Below are positions 23,895 to 31,678 of a DNA stretch of 64,000 nt, piece after piece (the stretch's first letter is position 1; each line of letters starts with the position of its first letter). The notes under the pieces are model-generated. The model did not search any database. It had not been told where the DNA came from and saw nothing but the letters and a program-made list of their open reading frames with translations. Source of the stretch: Microbulbifer sp. SAOS-129_SWC (GTDB taxonomy: Bacteria; Pseudomonadota; Gammaproteobacteria; Pseudomonadales; Cellvibrionaceae); NCBI RefSeq assembly GCF_039696035.1, contig NZ_CP155567.1:4335001-4399000 (forward strand), in the 5' to 3' direction. Made by a program: the position numbers and the translations under genes.

Positions 23895-25445
23895 ATGTAC
23901 CAACTGGAAATCAACCCCGGCCAACTGAGCCTCGCCGACCTGCGCCGCGTCGCGCGCGAGCCGGTCGAGCTGTCCCTGAGCAAAGACGCCTACCCGGCCA
24001 TCGAAGCCTCCGCCCGCACCGTGGCGGAGGTGCTGGAGCAGGGCCGTACCGTTTACGGCATCAATACCGGCTTTGGCCTGCTGGCCAACACCCGCATCGA
24101 AAAGAAGGACCTGGAAACCCTGCAGCGCGCCATCGTGCTGAGCCATGCCGCCGGTACCGGCGACTTCATGAACGAGGCCACCGTGCGCCTGCTGATGGTA
24201 CTGAAGATCAACTCGCTGTCGCGCGGCTTTTCCGGTGTGCGCCCGCAGGTGATCGAGGCGCTGATCAAACTGGTCAATGCCGGCGTCTTCCCGGCGATTC
24301 CGGAGAAGGGTTCCGTGGGCGCCTCCGGTGACCTGGCCCCGCTGGCACATATGAGCGTGGTGCTGCTGGGCGAGGGCGAGTGCTTTATCGACGGCCAGCG
24401 CAAAGCCGCGGCCGAGGGCCTGAAGAAAGCCGGCCTGGAACCCATCACGCTGGCGCCGAAGGAAGGCCTGGCCCTGCTGAACGGCACCCAGGCGTCCACC
24501 GCGTTTGCGCTGCTGGGCCTGTTCGCCGCCGAGGACCTGTTCGCCGGTGGCCTGGTCACCGGTGCCCTGACCCTGGAAGCGGCCAAGGGCTCACGCCGCC
24601 CGTTCGACGACCGCATTCACCTGGTGCGCGGCCAGCAAGCGCAGCGCGATGTAGCCGGTATTTTCCGTGCGCTGCTGGGCGAGAAAAGCGAGATCGGCGA
24701 ATCGCACGAAAACTGCGAGAAAGTGCAGGATCCCTATAGCCTCCGCTGCCAGCCGCAGGTCATGGGCGCCTGCCTGCAGCAGATCCGCTTCGCCGCCGAG
24801 GTACTGCTGGCGGAAGCCAACGGTGTTTCCGACAACCCGCTGGTGTTTACCGATGAACAGGATCCGGCCAACTCCGACATCATTTCCGGTGGCAACTTCC
24901 ACGCCGAGCCGGTGGCGATGGTCGCCGACAACCTGGCGCTGGCGCTGGCGGAAATCGGCGCGCTGTCCGAGCGCCGCATGGCCCTGCTGATCGACTCCAA
25001 CCTGTCCGGCCTGCCGCCGTTCCTGGTCGACAACGGCGGGGTGAACTCCGGCTTTATGATTGCCCAGGTCACCGGCGCGGCCCTGGCCAGTGAGAACAAG
25101 TCCCTGGCCCACCCGGCCAGCGTGGATTCCCTGCCGACGTCCGCCAACCAGGAAGACCATGTGTCCATGGCCACCTTCGCCGGCCGCCGTCTGCGCGACA
25201 TGGCCGACAACACCTGCGGCATTCTCGCCGTGGAACTGCTGGCCGCCTGCCAGGGCCTGGACTTCCGCGCGCCGCTGAAGACCACCGAAAAACTGGAAGC
25301 GGCCAAGGCGACGCTGCGCGAGCGCGTCCCCTTCTATGACAAGGACCGCTACTTCGCGCCGGATATCGAGGAAGCCAAGCAGCTGCTGGCCGCCGCCGAC
25401 TATCTGCAGTTTGTCGACAGCGCGCTGATGCCCAGCACGCATTAA
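23895..25445 (+). CDS. hutH: Histidine ammonia-lyase
   Basis: First step: removes ammonia from L-histidine to give urocanate. 516 residues. The MIO electrophile forms from Ala143-Ser144-Gly145 in [12 protein letters not shown]. Other family motifs include YGINTGFG (Tyr54) and [11 protein letters not shown]. The ATG at 23895 is preferred over a GTG 12 bp upstream because the family begins close to this Met. The gene ends before a rho-independent terminator. Confidence 0.95.
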   Translation: MYQLEINPGQLSLADLRRVAREPVELSLSKDAYPAIEASARTVAEVLEQGRTVYGINTGFGLLANTRIEKKDLETLQRAIVLSHAAGTGDFMNEATVRLLMVLKINSLSRGFSGVRPQVIEALIKLVNAGVFPAIPEKGSVGASGDLAPLAHMSVVLLGEGECFIDGQRKAAAEGLKKAGLEPITLAPKEGLALLNGTQASTAFALLGLFAAEDLFAGGLVTGALTLEAAKGSRRPFDDRIHLVRGQQAQRDVAGIFRALLGEKSEIGESHENCEKVQDPYSLRCQPQVMGACLQQIRFAAEVLLAEANGVSDNPLVFTDEQDPANSDIISGGNFHAEPVAMVADNLALALAEIGALSERRMALLIDSNLSGLPPFLVDNGGVNSGFMIAQVTGAALASENKSLAHPASVDSLPTSANQEDHVSMATFAGRRLRDMADNTCGILAVELLAACQGLDFRAPLKTTEKLEAAKATLRERVPFYDKDRYFAPDIEEAKQLLAAADYLQFVDSALMPSTH

Positions 25446-25463
25446 TAGTTTGTAACCGTCCGC

Positions 25464-25500
25464 AAAAAGGCACCGCGTCAAACCGGTGCCTTTTCTTTTT
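25464..25500 (+). terminator. Rho-independent terminator after hutH
   Basis: AAAGGCACCG / CGGTGCCTTT stem with a short loop, followed by TCTTTTT, about 20 bp after the hutH stop. Confidence 0.88.
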
Positions 25501-25694
25501 GGCCGCAGTGACCGGCGACGCAAGCCGGCATCTCTACAGTATCACCCCGGCGCGCCGACTCTTCTTTCCCTCTCACCGCGACACTATCGTTCCCACTTCA
25601 ACGACGCGCATTTTCAGGTCTATTTGAAAAACTTGCGTCCAGCCTGCGAAGCGGGCCAATTTGCGTTTTACCCGCCCTCGGTGCGGAGGTTTCA

Positions 25695-26030
25695 ATGAAA
25701 CGGCTGACCCAACGGCTGCTGCTTGGCGGCGCCGGCTGCGCGCTGCTAGTGACGGCAGCGCTGTCCCTACCGGCCTGTACTAACACCGGCATGATGACTA
25801 GTAGTTCGGCCCACTCTTCGGGCAACTCTTCAGTCCATTCGGGCGCGCATCTCTATCAGCGCGCCAACAGCCGCTATTACCACTGCCATCCCAACGGCCT
25901 GTGCCACAACGCCCGCGACTATTACATGCACGGCATGGGCGGTATGCACCACATGCACGACTATTACATGAACAGCATGCACGGCGACTACCGCTCGCCC
26001 AGCCGACCACTCAGCGGGCGACCACGCTGA
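25695..26030 (+). CDS. Small Tyr/His/Met-rich lipoprotein, type A copy 1
   Basis: 111 residues with a signal peptide and lipobox LSLPAC (Cys28). The mature protein has a Ser-rich linker, then YYHCHPNGLCHNARDYYMHG and a Met/His-rich tail (GGMHHMHDYYMNSMHGDY). The HCHPxGxCHN motif and the many His and Met residues suggest metal (perhaps copper) binding in the envelope; this is inference. It is paired with the type B gene downstream and repeated at 26606. GCGGAGG precedes the start. Confidence 0.75.
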   Translation: MKRLTQRLLLGGAGCALLVTAALSLPACTNTGMMTSSSAHSSGNSSVHSGAHLYQRANSRYYHCHPNGLCHNARDYYMHGMGGMHHMHDYYMNSMHGDYRSPSRPLSGRPR

Positions 26031-26153
26031 TTCAATATTGCACCACGACAACCGTTCAGTACTGGCCGACATCCAATCGACTGGCGAGCGACACCCCGGT
26101 GCCGCAGGGAGTGCCGTAACCAACGGGATTTACCCGAATTAGGAGATTGCGTT

Positions 26154-26456
26154 ATGAAGAGAGTCATCAAAACCGGGCTGCTGGCCGCGACGGTGTGCGC
26201 GGCACTGACCCTGGGTGCCTGCGCAACGGACGGCTATTACGGTGGTCGCTACTACTCCAACGGTTACTATCCATCCAGTAACATTTCCCTGTACTACTCA
26301 TCGCCGCGCTACTATCGCTACGATCGACGCTATTACCGCGGCCACTATCGCTATCGCGGCCACCACCACTATCACAACCGCCCCGGATATCGTCCCGGCC
26401 GCCCCGGCGGCAGCTATCACCGTCCTGCCGGCCGCCATCAGGGACATCGCCGTTAA
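26154..26456 (+). CDS. Small Tyr/Arg/His-rich lipoprotein, type B copy 1
   Basis: 100 residues. Signal peptide and lipobox LTLGAC (Cys23), then a low-complexity tail with DGYYGGRYYSNGYYPSSN, SLYYSSPRYYRYDRRYYRG and HHHYHNRPGYRPG. No folded domain is evident; Tyr/Gly/Arg-rich surface lipoproteins of this kind are common but uncharacterised. The start has AGGAG 8 nt ahead. Its paralogue is at 27054. Confidence 0.75.
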   Translation: MKRVIKTGLLAATVCAALTLGACATDGYYGGRYYSNGYYPSSNISLYYSSPRYYRYDRRYYRGHYRYRGHHHYHNRPGYRPGRPGGSYHRPAGRHQGHRR

Positions 26457-26605
26457 TCCGACCTGGCCCCGGGGTCGGTCATCGCGCCGACCCCGCACTC
26501 TCGCCAACCACGCGAACTCTTTTTGCCAATTTGAGGAAATCTACGCCAGGCCTGCTAGGCTGATTATTAGACGTTTTACCCGCCACTGGGGCGCGGAGGT
26601 CTGAC

Positions 26606-26947
26606 ATGAAACTGCTGCCCGGCAAGCTGCTGCAGGCCGGCACGCGTTGCGCGCTGGCGGCCGCGGCGGTCCTGGCTCTCGCCGCCTGCGCCGAGACCGG
26701 CTATTCCGCCTACCCCGGCTACTCCAGTTACTCCAACTGGGGCGCCGCCACCTCGACACCGGGTTATTACCGGGTGAAGGGGCGCTACTACCACTGCCAC
26801 CCCGGCGGCATCTGTCACAACCAGCGCCATCCGAATTACTACTGGAACGGCAGCTACTATCGGCCGCGCCCACCCCGTTACTACAGCCGGCCCGTGTATC
26901 CCAACCCGGTGCCGATCACTCCCCCGCCGAGACCGCGCCCGCGCTGA
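26606..26947 (+). CDS. Small Tyr-rich lipoprotein, type A copy 2
   Basis: 113 residues. Lipobox LALAAC (Cys28), a Tyr/Ser-rich linker, then GRYYHCHPGGICHNQRHPNYY, the same HCHPxGxCHN motif as copy 1, and a Pro-rich tail (PITPPPRPRPR). The His/Met-rich tail of copy 1 is replaced, so outside the motif the two copies have diverged strongly. GCGGAGG precedes the start. Confidence 0.75.
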   Translation: MKLLPGKLLQAGTRCALAAAAVLALAACAETGYSAYPGYSSYSNWGAATSTPGYYRVKGRYYHCHPGGICHNQRHPNYYWNGSYYRPRPPRYYSRPVYPNPVPITPPPRPRPR

Positions 26948-27053
26948 TGTGCGATCCGGCAGCCCCGAACCCAATCGACTGGCGAGCGACACGCTCCTGT
27001 GCCGCAGGGAATGCCGTAACCCACGGGTGATTCCCCACTGAGGAGATTGCGTT

Positions 27054-27452
27054 ATGAACAGAAAACTCAAAACCGGACTGGTCGCCGCCACGGTGTGCAC
27101 GGCGCTGACCCTCGGCGCCTGCGCCACCGATGGCTACTATGGCGGCGGTTACTATGGCGGCGGTGGTTACTATGGCAGTTACTACGGCGGCTACCCGTAT
27201 TACTACCCGTCAAGCAGCATTTCACTCTACTACTCATCGCCGCGGTACTACCGCTACTACCCGCGCTACCGCTACTACCGCCACGGCTACCCCAACTACC
27301 GCTACCACAACTATCGCGGCCACCGTTACTACCACAATCGCCCGCACTACCAGAACCGGCCGCATCACCGCCCCGGTGGCAGCTATCACCGCCCCAGCGG
27401 CAGCTACCACCGCCCGGCAGGCGGCCATCGCGGCCATCGCGGACGGCGTTGA
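27054..27452 (+). CDS. Small Gly/Tyr-rich lipoprotein, type B copy 2
   Basis: 132 residues. Lipobox LTLGAC, then Gly-Tyr repeats (YYGGGYYGGGGYYGSYYGG), SISLYYSSPRYYRYYPRYRY and His/Pro-rich repeats (HRPGGSYHRPSGSYHRPAGG). It is longer than copy 1 through expansion of the GYY and SYHRP repeats. AGGAG lies 8 nt before the start. Function unknown. Confidence 0.75.
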   Translation: MNRKLKTGLVAATVCTALTLGACATDGYYGGGYYGGGGYYGSYYGGYPYYYPSSSISLYYSSPRYYRYYPRYRYYRHGYPNYRYHNYRGHRYYHNRPHYQNRPHHRPGGSYHRPSGSYHRPAGGHRGHRGRR

Positions 27453-27468
27453 GCGAGCCGCTGCGCTT

Positions 27469-27488
27469 CATACCTTGGTCATACAGAC
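27469..27488 (+). promoter_or_regulatory. Shared regulatory motif, site 1 (upstream of SDR dehydrogenase)
   Basis: CATACCTTGGTCATACAGAC, about 100 bp before the gene at 27591. Identical over all 20 bases to the site at 35700-35719 and related to those at 41790 and 38134. Confidence 0.6.
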
Positions 27489-27590
27489 CGGCGCTCTCGC
27501 CACTGCTAGGATTTTTCCAATCGCAAGCAGTAGAGCGCCGCGTTCCGCCTTCGGAGCGCGGCGCTCGCCAACCAAGCGCGGGAGTAACCA

Positions 27591-28379
27591 GTGCAGCGGA
27601 ACCAATTACAACCAGCCCTTATCACCGGCTCCACCAGCGGAATCGGACTCGCCATTGCCCATGCAGTCGCCGATGCCGGTTACCCGGTGATGCTGCACGG
27701 TTTGCAGTCTCCCGCCGAGGGGGAATCGCTGCGGCAGGCGTTTAGCGACCGCTACGGTATCAACTGCGGTTTCAGTGATGCCGATATCTCCAGCGAAGCC
27801 GGCTGCGCCCAGCTGGTGGCGGAAACCCGCGAAGCGCTGGGCAACCCCGGCCTGCTGGTCAACAACGCCGGCGTGCAGTTCACCGCTCCGGCGCACGAGT
27901 TTCCCGGCGAACAGTGGCAGCGGGTGATCTCCATCAACCTGAGTGCCGCTTTCTACCTGTCGCGCGACCTGCTGCCGGCCATGCGCGCCAGCCAGTGGGG
28001 CCGCATCATCAATATTTCCTCGGTGCACGGCCTGGTGGCCTCGGAACACAAGGCGGCCTACTGCGCGGCCAAACACGGCCTGGTCGGCCTCACCAAGGTG
28101 CTGGCCCTGGAAAACGCCGACTGCGGCGTGACCGCCAACGCCATCTGCCCCGGCTGGGTGGAGACGCCGCTGATCCAGCCGCAGATTGAATCCATTGCGC
28201 AAGAGCAGGGCATCGATCTGGATGCGGCGCGCGCGCAGTTGATCGGCGCCAAGCAACCAATGACCAGGGCCACCAGCCCGGAAGCCATCGGTGCGCTGGT
28301 ACTCTACCTGTGTGGCGACTTTGCCAGCACCATCACCGGCACCGCGATGCCGGTGGACGGCGGCTGGACCGCACAGTAG
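27591..28379 (+). CDS. 3-hydroxybutyrate dehydrogenase-type short-chain dehydrogenase
   Basis: 262 residues, NAD(P)-dependent SDR. Cofactor motif TGSTSGIG (about 12-19), NNAGVQ, and catalytic Ser in SSVHG with YCAAK (Tyr/Lys). The pattern VHGLVASEHKAAYCAAKHGL together with AICPGWVETPL is typical of D-3-hydroxybutyrate dehydrogenases (bdhA/hbdH), which oxidise 3-hydroxybutyrate to acetoacetate. GTG start with GGGAG ahead. The LuxR-type regulator follows 39 bp downstream. Other substrates of the same group cannot be excluded. Confidence 0.8.
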   Translation: MQRNQLQPALITGSTSGIGLAIAHAVADAGYPVMLHGLQSPAEGESLRQAFSDRYGINCGFSDADISSEAGCAQLVAETREALGNPGLLVNNAGVQFTAPAHEFPGEQWQRVISINLSAAFYLSRDLLPAMRASQWGRIINISSVHGLVASEHKAAYCAAKHGLVGLTKVLALENADCGVTANAICPGWVETPLIQPQIESIAQEQGIDLDAARAQLIGAKQPMTRATSPEAIGALVLYLCGDFASTITGTAMPVDGGWTAQ

Positions 28380-28418
28380 TATCCTGCACACCCATAAAAA
28401 TAATGTATCGGGTGTGAT

Positions 28419-29039
28419 GTGAATTACCGACTGCTGATTGCCGACGACCACCCCCTCTACCGCGACGCGCTGGCCACTACGCTGTCGCGCCAGTTCCCGG
28501 ATTGCGCGCTGGTGCAGAGTGAAGACCTGCAATCAACCCTCGCGTGCCTCCGGGATACCGAGATCGACCTGCTCCTACTCGACCTGAACATGCCCGGCAG
28601 CGAGGGCTTCAACGGCCTCGCGCAGATCCGCAACGACTTCCCGGCGGTGCCGGTGGTGGTGGTCTCCGGCAGCGATAAAAACCCGGTGATCCAGCAGGCG
28701 GCGGGCTTTGGGGCCAGCGGCTTCCTGTCGAAGACTGCGCGGCCCGAGGAGATCGTCGAGTGTCTCGACAGTATTTTTGCCGGTGGGCAGTGGTTTAGCC
28801 AGGAGGCCATGGCGGAGACGGAAGAGGTATCCCTGGCCGAACGCCTGTCGCGACTGACCACGCAGCAGCTGCGTATTTTCCAGATGATCGCGCAGGGCAT
28901 GCTCAACAAGCAGATCGCCTACGAACTGGACATCACCGAACCCACCGTAAAAAGTCATGTAACGGCCATTCTGCGCAAGCTGGAGCTGCGCGACCGCAAA
29001 CAGCTGATTCGCGAAGCGCAGTCGCTCGTCCAGTTCTGA
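28419..29039 (+). CDS. LuxR-type response regulator (NarL/FixJ family)
   Basis: 206 residues. Receiver domain 1-120 with D9/D10, phosphorylated D55 in LLLLDLNMPG and the conserved Ser/Lys of VVSGSDKNP and LSKTARPEE; LuxR HTH at about 140-195 (RLTTQQLRIFQMIAQGMLNKQIAYELDITEPTVKSH, shown split). No kinase is adjacent; the SSS-PAS-histidine-kinase at 38136-41561 is the likely partner by analogy with CrbS/CrbR and AgmR-type systems that control acetate or alcohol use. GTG start, weak ribosome site. Confidence 0.85.
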   Translation: MNYRLLIADDHPLYRDALATTLSRQFPDCALVQSEDLQSTLACLRDTEIDLLLLDLNMPGSEGFNGLAQIRNDFPAVPVVVVSGSDKNPVIQQAAGFGASGFLSKTARPEEIVECLDSIFAGGQWFSQEAMAETEEVSLAERLSRLTTQQLRIFQMIAQGMLNKQIAYELDITEPTVKSHVTAILRKLELRDRKQLIREAQSLVQF

Positions 29040-29197
29040 TTTCCCCACCAGCGAACCGTGGAAAAGGCGGCAAACGCCTATCCGGCTTTTGCCCCGGTCT
29101 ATGCCGCCCCCGGGTTGACGCATAGACCGGGCGGCCTGCACGTTGTAGCGCAGGGTGGTGTGTGACTCGCAGGTGAGCCCGGCTTATGTGGCCGGCG

Positions 29198-29659
29198 TCA
29201 GCACTGGAACAGCACCAGTGCATCGCCGTCACAGATCAGGCGCCCGCCGTCGCCGGTGCAACGGGTTTGCAGATTCACCAGCGCCTTGTCGGGGCGCCGC
29301 CGGGTCACCGCGACCGTGGCGGTGAGCAGCTCACCGGGCTGGGCCAGCGCATGGAACCGCATGTGCTGTTTGAGATAGTTGGTGCCGTGGCCGGGCAGCT
29401 CCTCACCGAGCAGGTAGGAAAACAGGCCGGCGATCAGCGGCTCCGGCACTTCCCCGCACGTGCCCCCGACGTTTGCCAGCCGGCCCCATTCGGCCAGCGC
29501 CTGCCGGTCAAAGCTGCGCTGCACGGCAACGCTGTCGCCCAGCTGCAGGGCGTGGAAACGCGGCAGTGATTCCTGCGTGGCTTTTTTTGCGCTCGAGGTC
29601 TTTTTAGTATCGCTCAAGGCTGTTTCAGATTCGCTCATGGCTGTTTCAGTTTCGCTCAT
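29198..29659 (-). CDS. MaoC-like hotdog-fold protein with repeat N-terminus
   Basis: 153 residues. About the first 28 are a low-complexity tail (SETETAMSESETALSDTKK) coded by roughly 21-bp tandem repeats; the rest is a hotdog domain (GDSVAVQRSFDRQALAEWGRLA, GEVPEPLIAGLFSYLLG, GTNYLKQHMRF) like MaoC dehydratases that work on acyl-CoA. It overlaps the upstream maoC-like gene by ATGA, so the two may form a heterodimeric hydratase. Last gene of the minus-strand operon beginning at 35620. Confidence 0.75.
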   Translation of the reverse strand: MSETETAMSESETALSDTKKTSSAKKATQESLPRFHALQLGDSVAVQRSFDRQALAEWGRLANVGGTCGEVPEPLIAGLFSYLLGEELPGHGTNYLKQHMRFHALAQPGELLTATVAVTRRRPDKALVNLQTRCTGDGGRLICDGDALVLFQC

Positions 29660-30045
29660 GGCTGCTCCCCCTCATTCAATACCAGCCGACAACGGCCCTC
29701 CAGGCAGACCTTTTCTTCGCCGCGGGTAATCCGCGTGACCAGCTCGATGCAGCCATCGGCGGCCGGCGCCTCGGCGACCAGAGTGGCGGTCAGCTGCTCG
29801 TCGGCGTAGGCCGGGGCGGGAAATTTCAGGTCCTGGCTCTGCAGCCGCGCGCCGGGATAGTGCGCGTGAATCAGGCCGCGCAGCACGCTAAACAACAACA
29901 TGCCGTGGGATACCGTGGCGCCGAAGCGGGTTGCCGCGGAATACTCCGGATCCACGTGAATCGGATTGTGGTCGCCGCTCAAGTCGGCGAAGCGATTGAA
30001 GTCGTCCTGGGTAAGGACGAAGTCCCGCTGAAAGTCTCTGTGCAT
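29656..30045 (-). CDS. MaoC-like (R)-enoyl-CoA hydratase
   Basis: 129 residues. The hydratase motif FADLSGDHNPIHVDPEYSAAT carries the catalytic Asp and His of R-specific enoyl-CoA hydratases, followed by FGATVSHGMLLFS. It would hydrate trans-2-enoyl-CoA to 3-hydroxyacyl-CoA. Overlaps the downstream hotdog gene by 4 bp and lies 26 bp after the acyl-CoA ligase gene. Confidence 0.83.
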   Translation of the reverse strand: MHRDFQRDFVLTQDDFNRFADLSGDHNPIHVDPEYSAATRFGATVSHGMLLFSVLRGLIHAHYPGARLQSQDLKFPAPAYADEQLTATLVAEAPAADGCIELVTRITRGEEKVCLEGRCRLVLNEGEQP

Positions 30046-30071
30046 TTTGGTTATACCTCTGTGGATAAGTC

Positions 30072-31607
30072 TCAGCGCCGGGCCGCGTCGTCGCGCAACG
30101 CCTGCTTGATCACCTTGCCGAGCGCATTGCGCGGCAGCGCCTCCAGTACCTGGAACGCCCTGGGCACCTTGTAGCCCGCGAGGCGCTCGCGACAGAATGC
30201 GTGCAGCTCGTCTTCGCCCGGCGCGTCGCTGTCGGCGCGCACGCCCAGGTAGGCCTTGCCCACCTCGCCCCAGCGCTCGTCGGGCATGCCCACCACTGCC
30301 ACTTCGGCAATCGCCGGATGCTGCTCGAGCACTTTTTCCACTTCCGCGGGATACACATTCTCCCCCCCGGAGATGTACATATCTTTCCAGCGGTCGACGA
30401 TGTAGTAGCAGCCATCCGCGTCACAGCGCGCCACGTCGCCGCTGTGCAGCCAGCCATCACGGATTGCGTCGCGGGTGGCATCCGCGCGGTTCCAGTAACC
30501 GGGGGTGACGCCGGGGCCGCGAATCAGCAGCTCGCCGGCCTCGCCCGTGGGCAGGTCGCGCCCGTCGCGGTCGACGATGCGCACCTCGGTAAGCAACTGC
30601 GGGCGCCCCACCGAACCGATCTTGTCGAGCACCAGGTCTTCGTCGAGGAGAAACACCGTAGGCCCGGTTTCGGTCATGCCCATGCCGGTACGGATACGGA
30701 TGCCCTGGGCCACGTAGCGCTGCGCCACCGGCAGCGACAGCGGCGCACCACCACACCCCCAGGAGCGTACGTGTTCAAGCCGCTTACCGTCGAACGCCGG
30801 CTGCTCCAGCAGCGCCTGGTAGACCGCGGGTACCGCGAAGAAAATCGTGGCGCGGCTTTCCAGTACCTGCAGTACCTGCGCGGGATCGAAGTTGCGTGCC
30901 ACCAGCACGCAGCCGCCCACCAGAAACACCGCCGAGGAATACAGGTTGATGCCGGCGGTGTGGAACAGCGGCAACACGTTGAGCAGTACATCGTCGGCGT
31001 TGAGGTTCACCGCCAGGCCGATATTGAAGTGATTTGCCAGCATCATGCGGAAGGTCTGGATCACCCCCTTGGGTCGGCCGGTAGTGCCGGAGGTATAGAG
31101 CAGGTACCAGGGCGTGTCCGGGCTCTTGTCCGGATGCGGCGCCAGGTCCGGCTCGGTCGCGGCCAGGTCGCGGTGGTAGTCCCGGCAACTGTGCCGCTGC
31201 GCATCGCCGGCACCGTCCAGCGTTACCAGGGTGAGGGACGGCCGGTGCTCGCCGAGCGCCGCCGCGACTTCGGCAAACTCGCCGCCGAACACCAGCGCGG
31301 CCGGGTCGCAATCGTCGATCAGCACTTTCAGCTCCGGCGTCGCCAGACGCCAGTTCAGCGGCACCAGGATCAGGCCGGCCTTGGCACAGCCGAACAGCAT
31401 GGCGAAAAACTCCGCGCGGCTGTGGCCCAGGTACGCGAGCCGGTCGCCCTCACGCAGGCCCCACTGCCCGCACGCGGCCGCGGCCAGGCGCGCTGCGCGC
31501 TCGTTGAACGCGCGGTAGTTATAGCGCTCGCCGCTTTCCAGATCTTCGAGCGCGGGCCGCTCCGGCGTTACCCGTGCCCGCTGGGCCAGCAGGTCAAACA
31601 TTTCCAT
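30072..31607 (-). CDS. Acyl-CoA synthetase (AMP-forming)
   Basis: 511 residues; activates a carboxylic acid to its CoA thioester through an acyl-AMP. Motifs: YLLYTSGTTGRPKGVIQTF (P-loop-like), GMTETGPTVF, the D of YYIVDRWKDMYISGGENVYP and the C-terminal Lys in NALGKVIKQ. It is of the long/medium-chain or aryl-acid ligase group; the precise acid cannot be read from sequence. In one operon with enoyl-CoA hydratase and MaoC proteins. The start has GGTAACC just ahead. Confidence 0.88.
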   Translation of the reverse strand: MEMFDLLAQRARVTPERPALEDLESGERYNYRAFNERAARLAAAACGQWGLREGDRLAYLGHSRAEFFAMLFGCAKAGLILVPLNWRLATPELKVLIDDCDPAALVFGGEFAEVAAALGEHRPSLTLVTLDGAGDAQRHSCRDYHRDLAATEPDLAPHPDKSPDTPWYLLYTSGTTGRPKGVIQTFRMMLANHFNIGLAVNLNADDVLLNVLPLFHTAGINLYSSAVFLVGGCVLVARNFDPAQVLQVLESRATIFFAVPAVYQALLEQPAFDGKRLEHVRSWGCGGAPLSLPVAQRYVAQGIRIRTGMGMTETGPTVFLLDEDLVLDKIGSVGRPQLLTEVRIVDRDGRDLPTGEAGELLIRGPGVTPGYWNRADATRDAIRDGWLHSGDVARCDADGCYYIVDRWKDMYISGGENVYPAEVEKVLEQHPAIAEVAVVGMPDERWGEVGKAYLGVRADSDAPGEDELHAFCRERLAGYKVPRAFQVLEALPRNALGKVIKQALRDDAARR

Positions 31608-31678
31608 GGTTACCTCCGTATTCTTATTCTTTTGCCCGGGAACGGCGCGGCGCGCCGCTCCCCGGCTTCAGGCGCAGC

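Larger units (their letters stand above)
25655..27452 (+). repeat. Tandem duplication of a two-gene lipoprotein unit (A-B-A-B)
   Basis: Genes at 25695 and 26606 (type A) and at 26154 and 27054 (type B) are pairs; even their leaders match, for example ATCGACTGGCGAGCGACAC and AGGAGATTGCGTTATGAA before both B genes, and CGTTTTACCCGCC before both A genes. The unit is about 0.9 kb. Confidence 0.8.
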
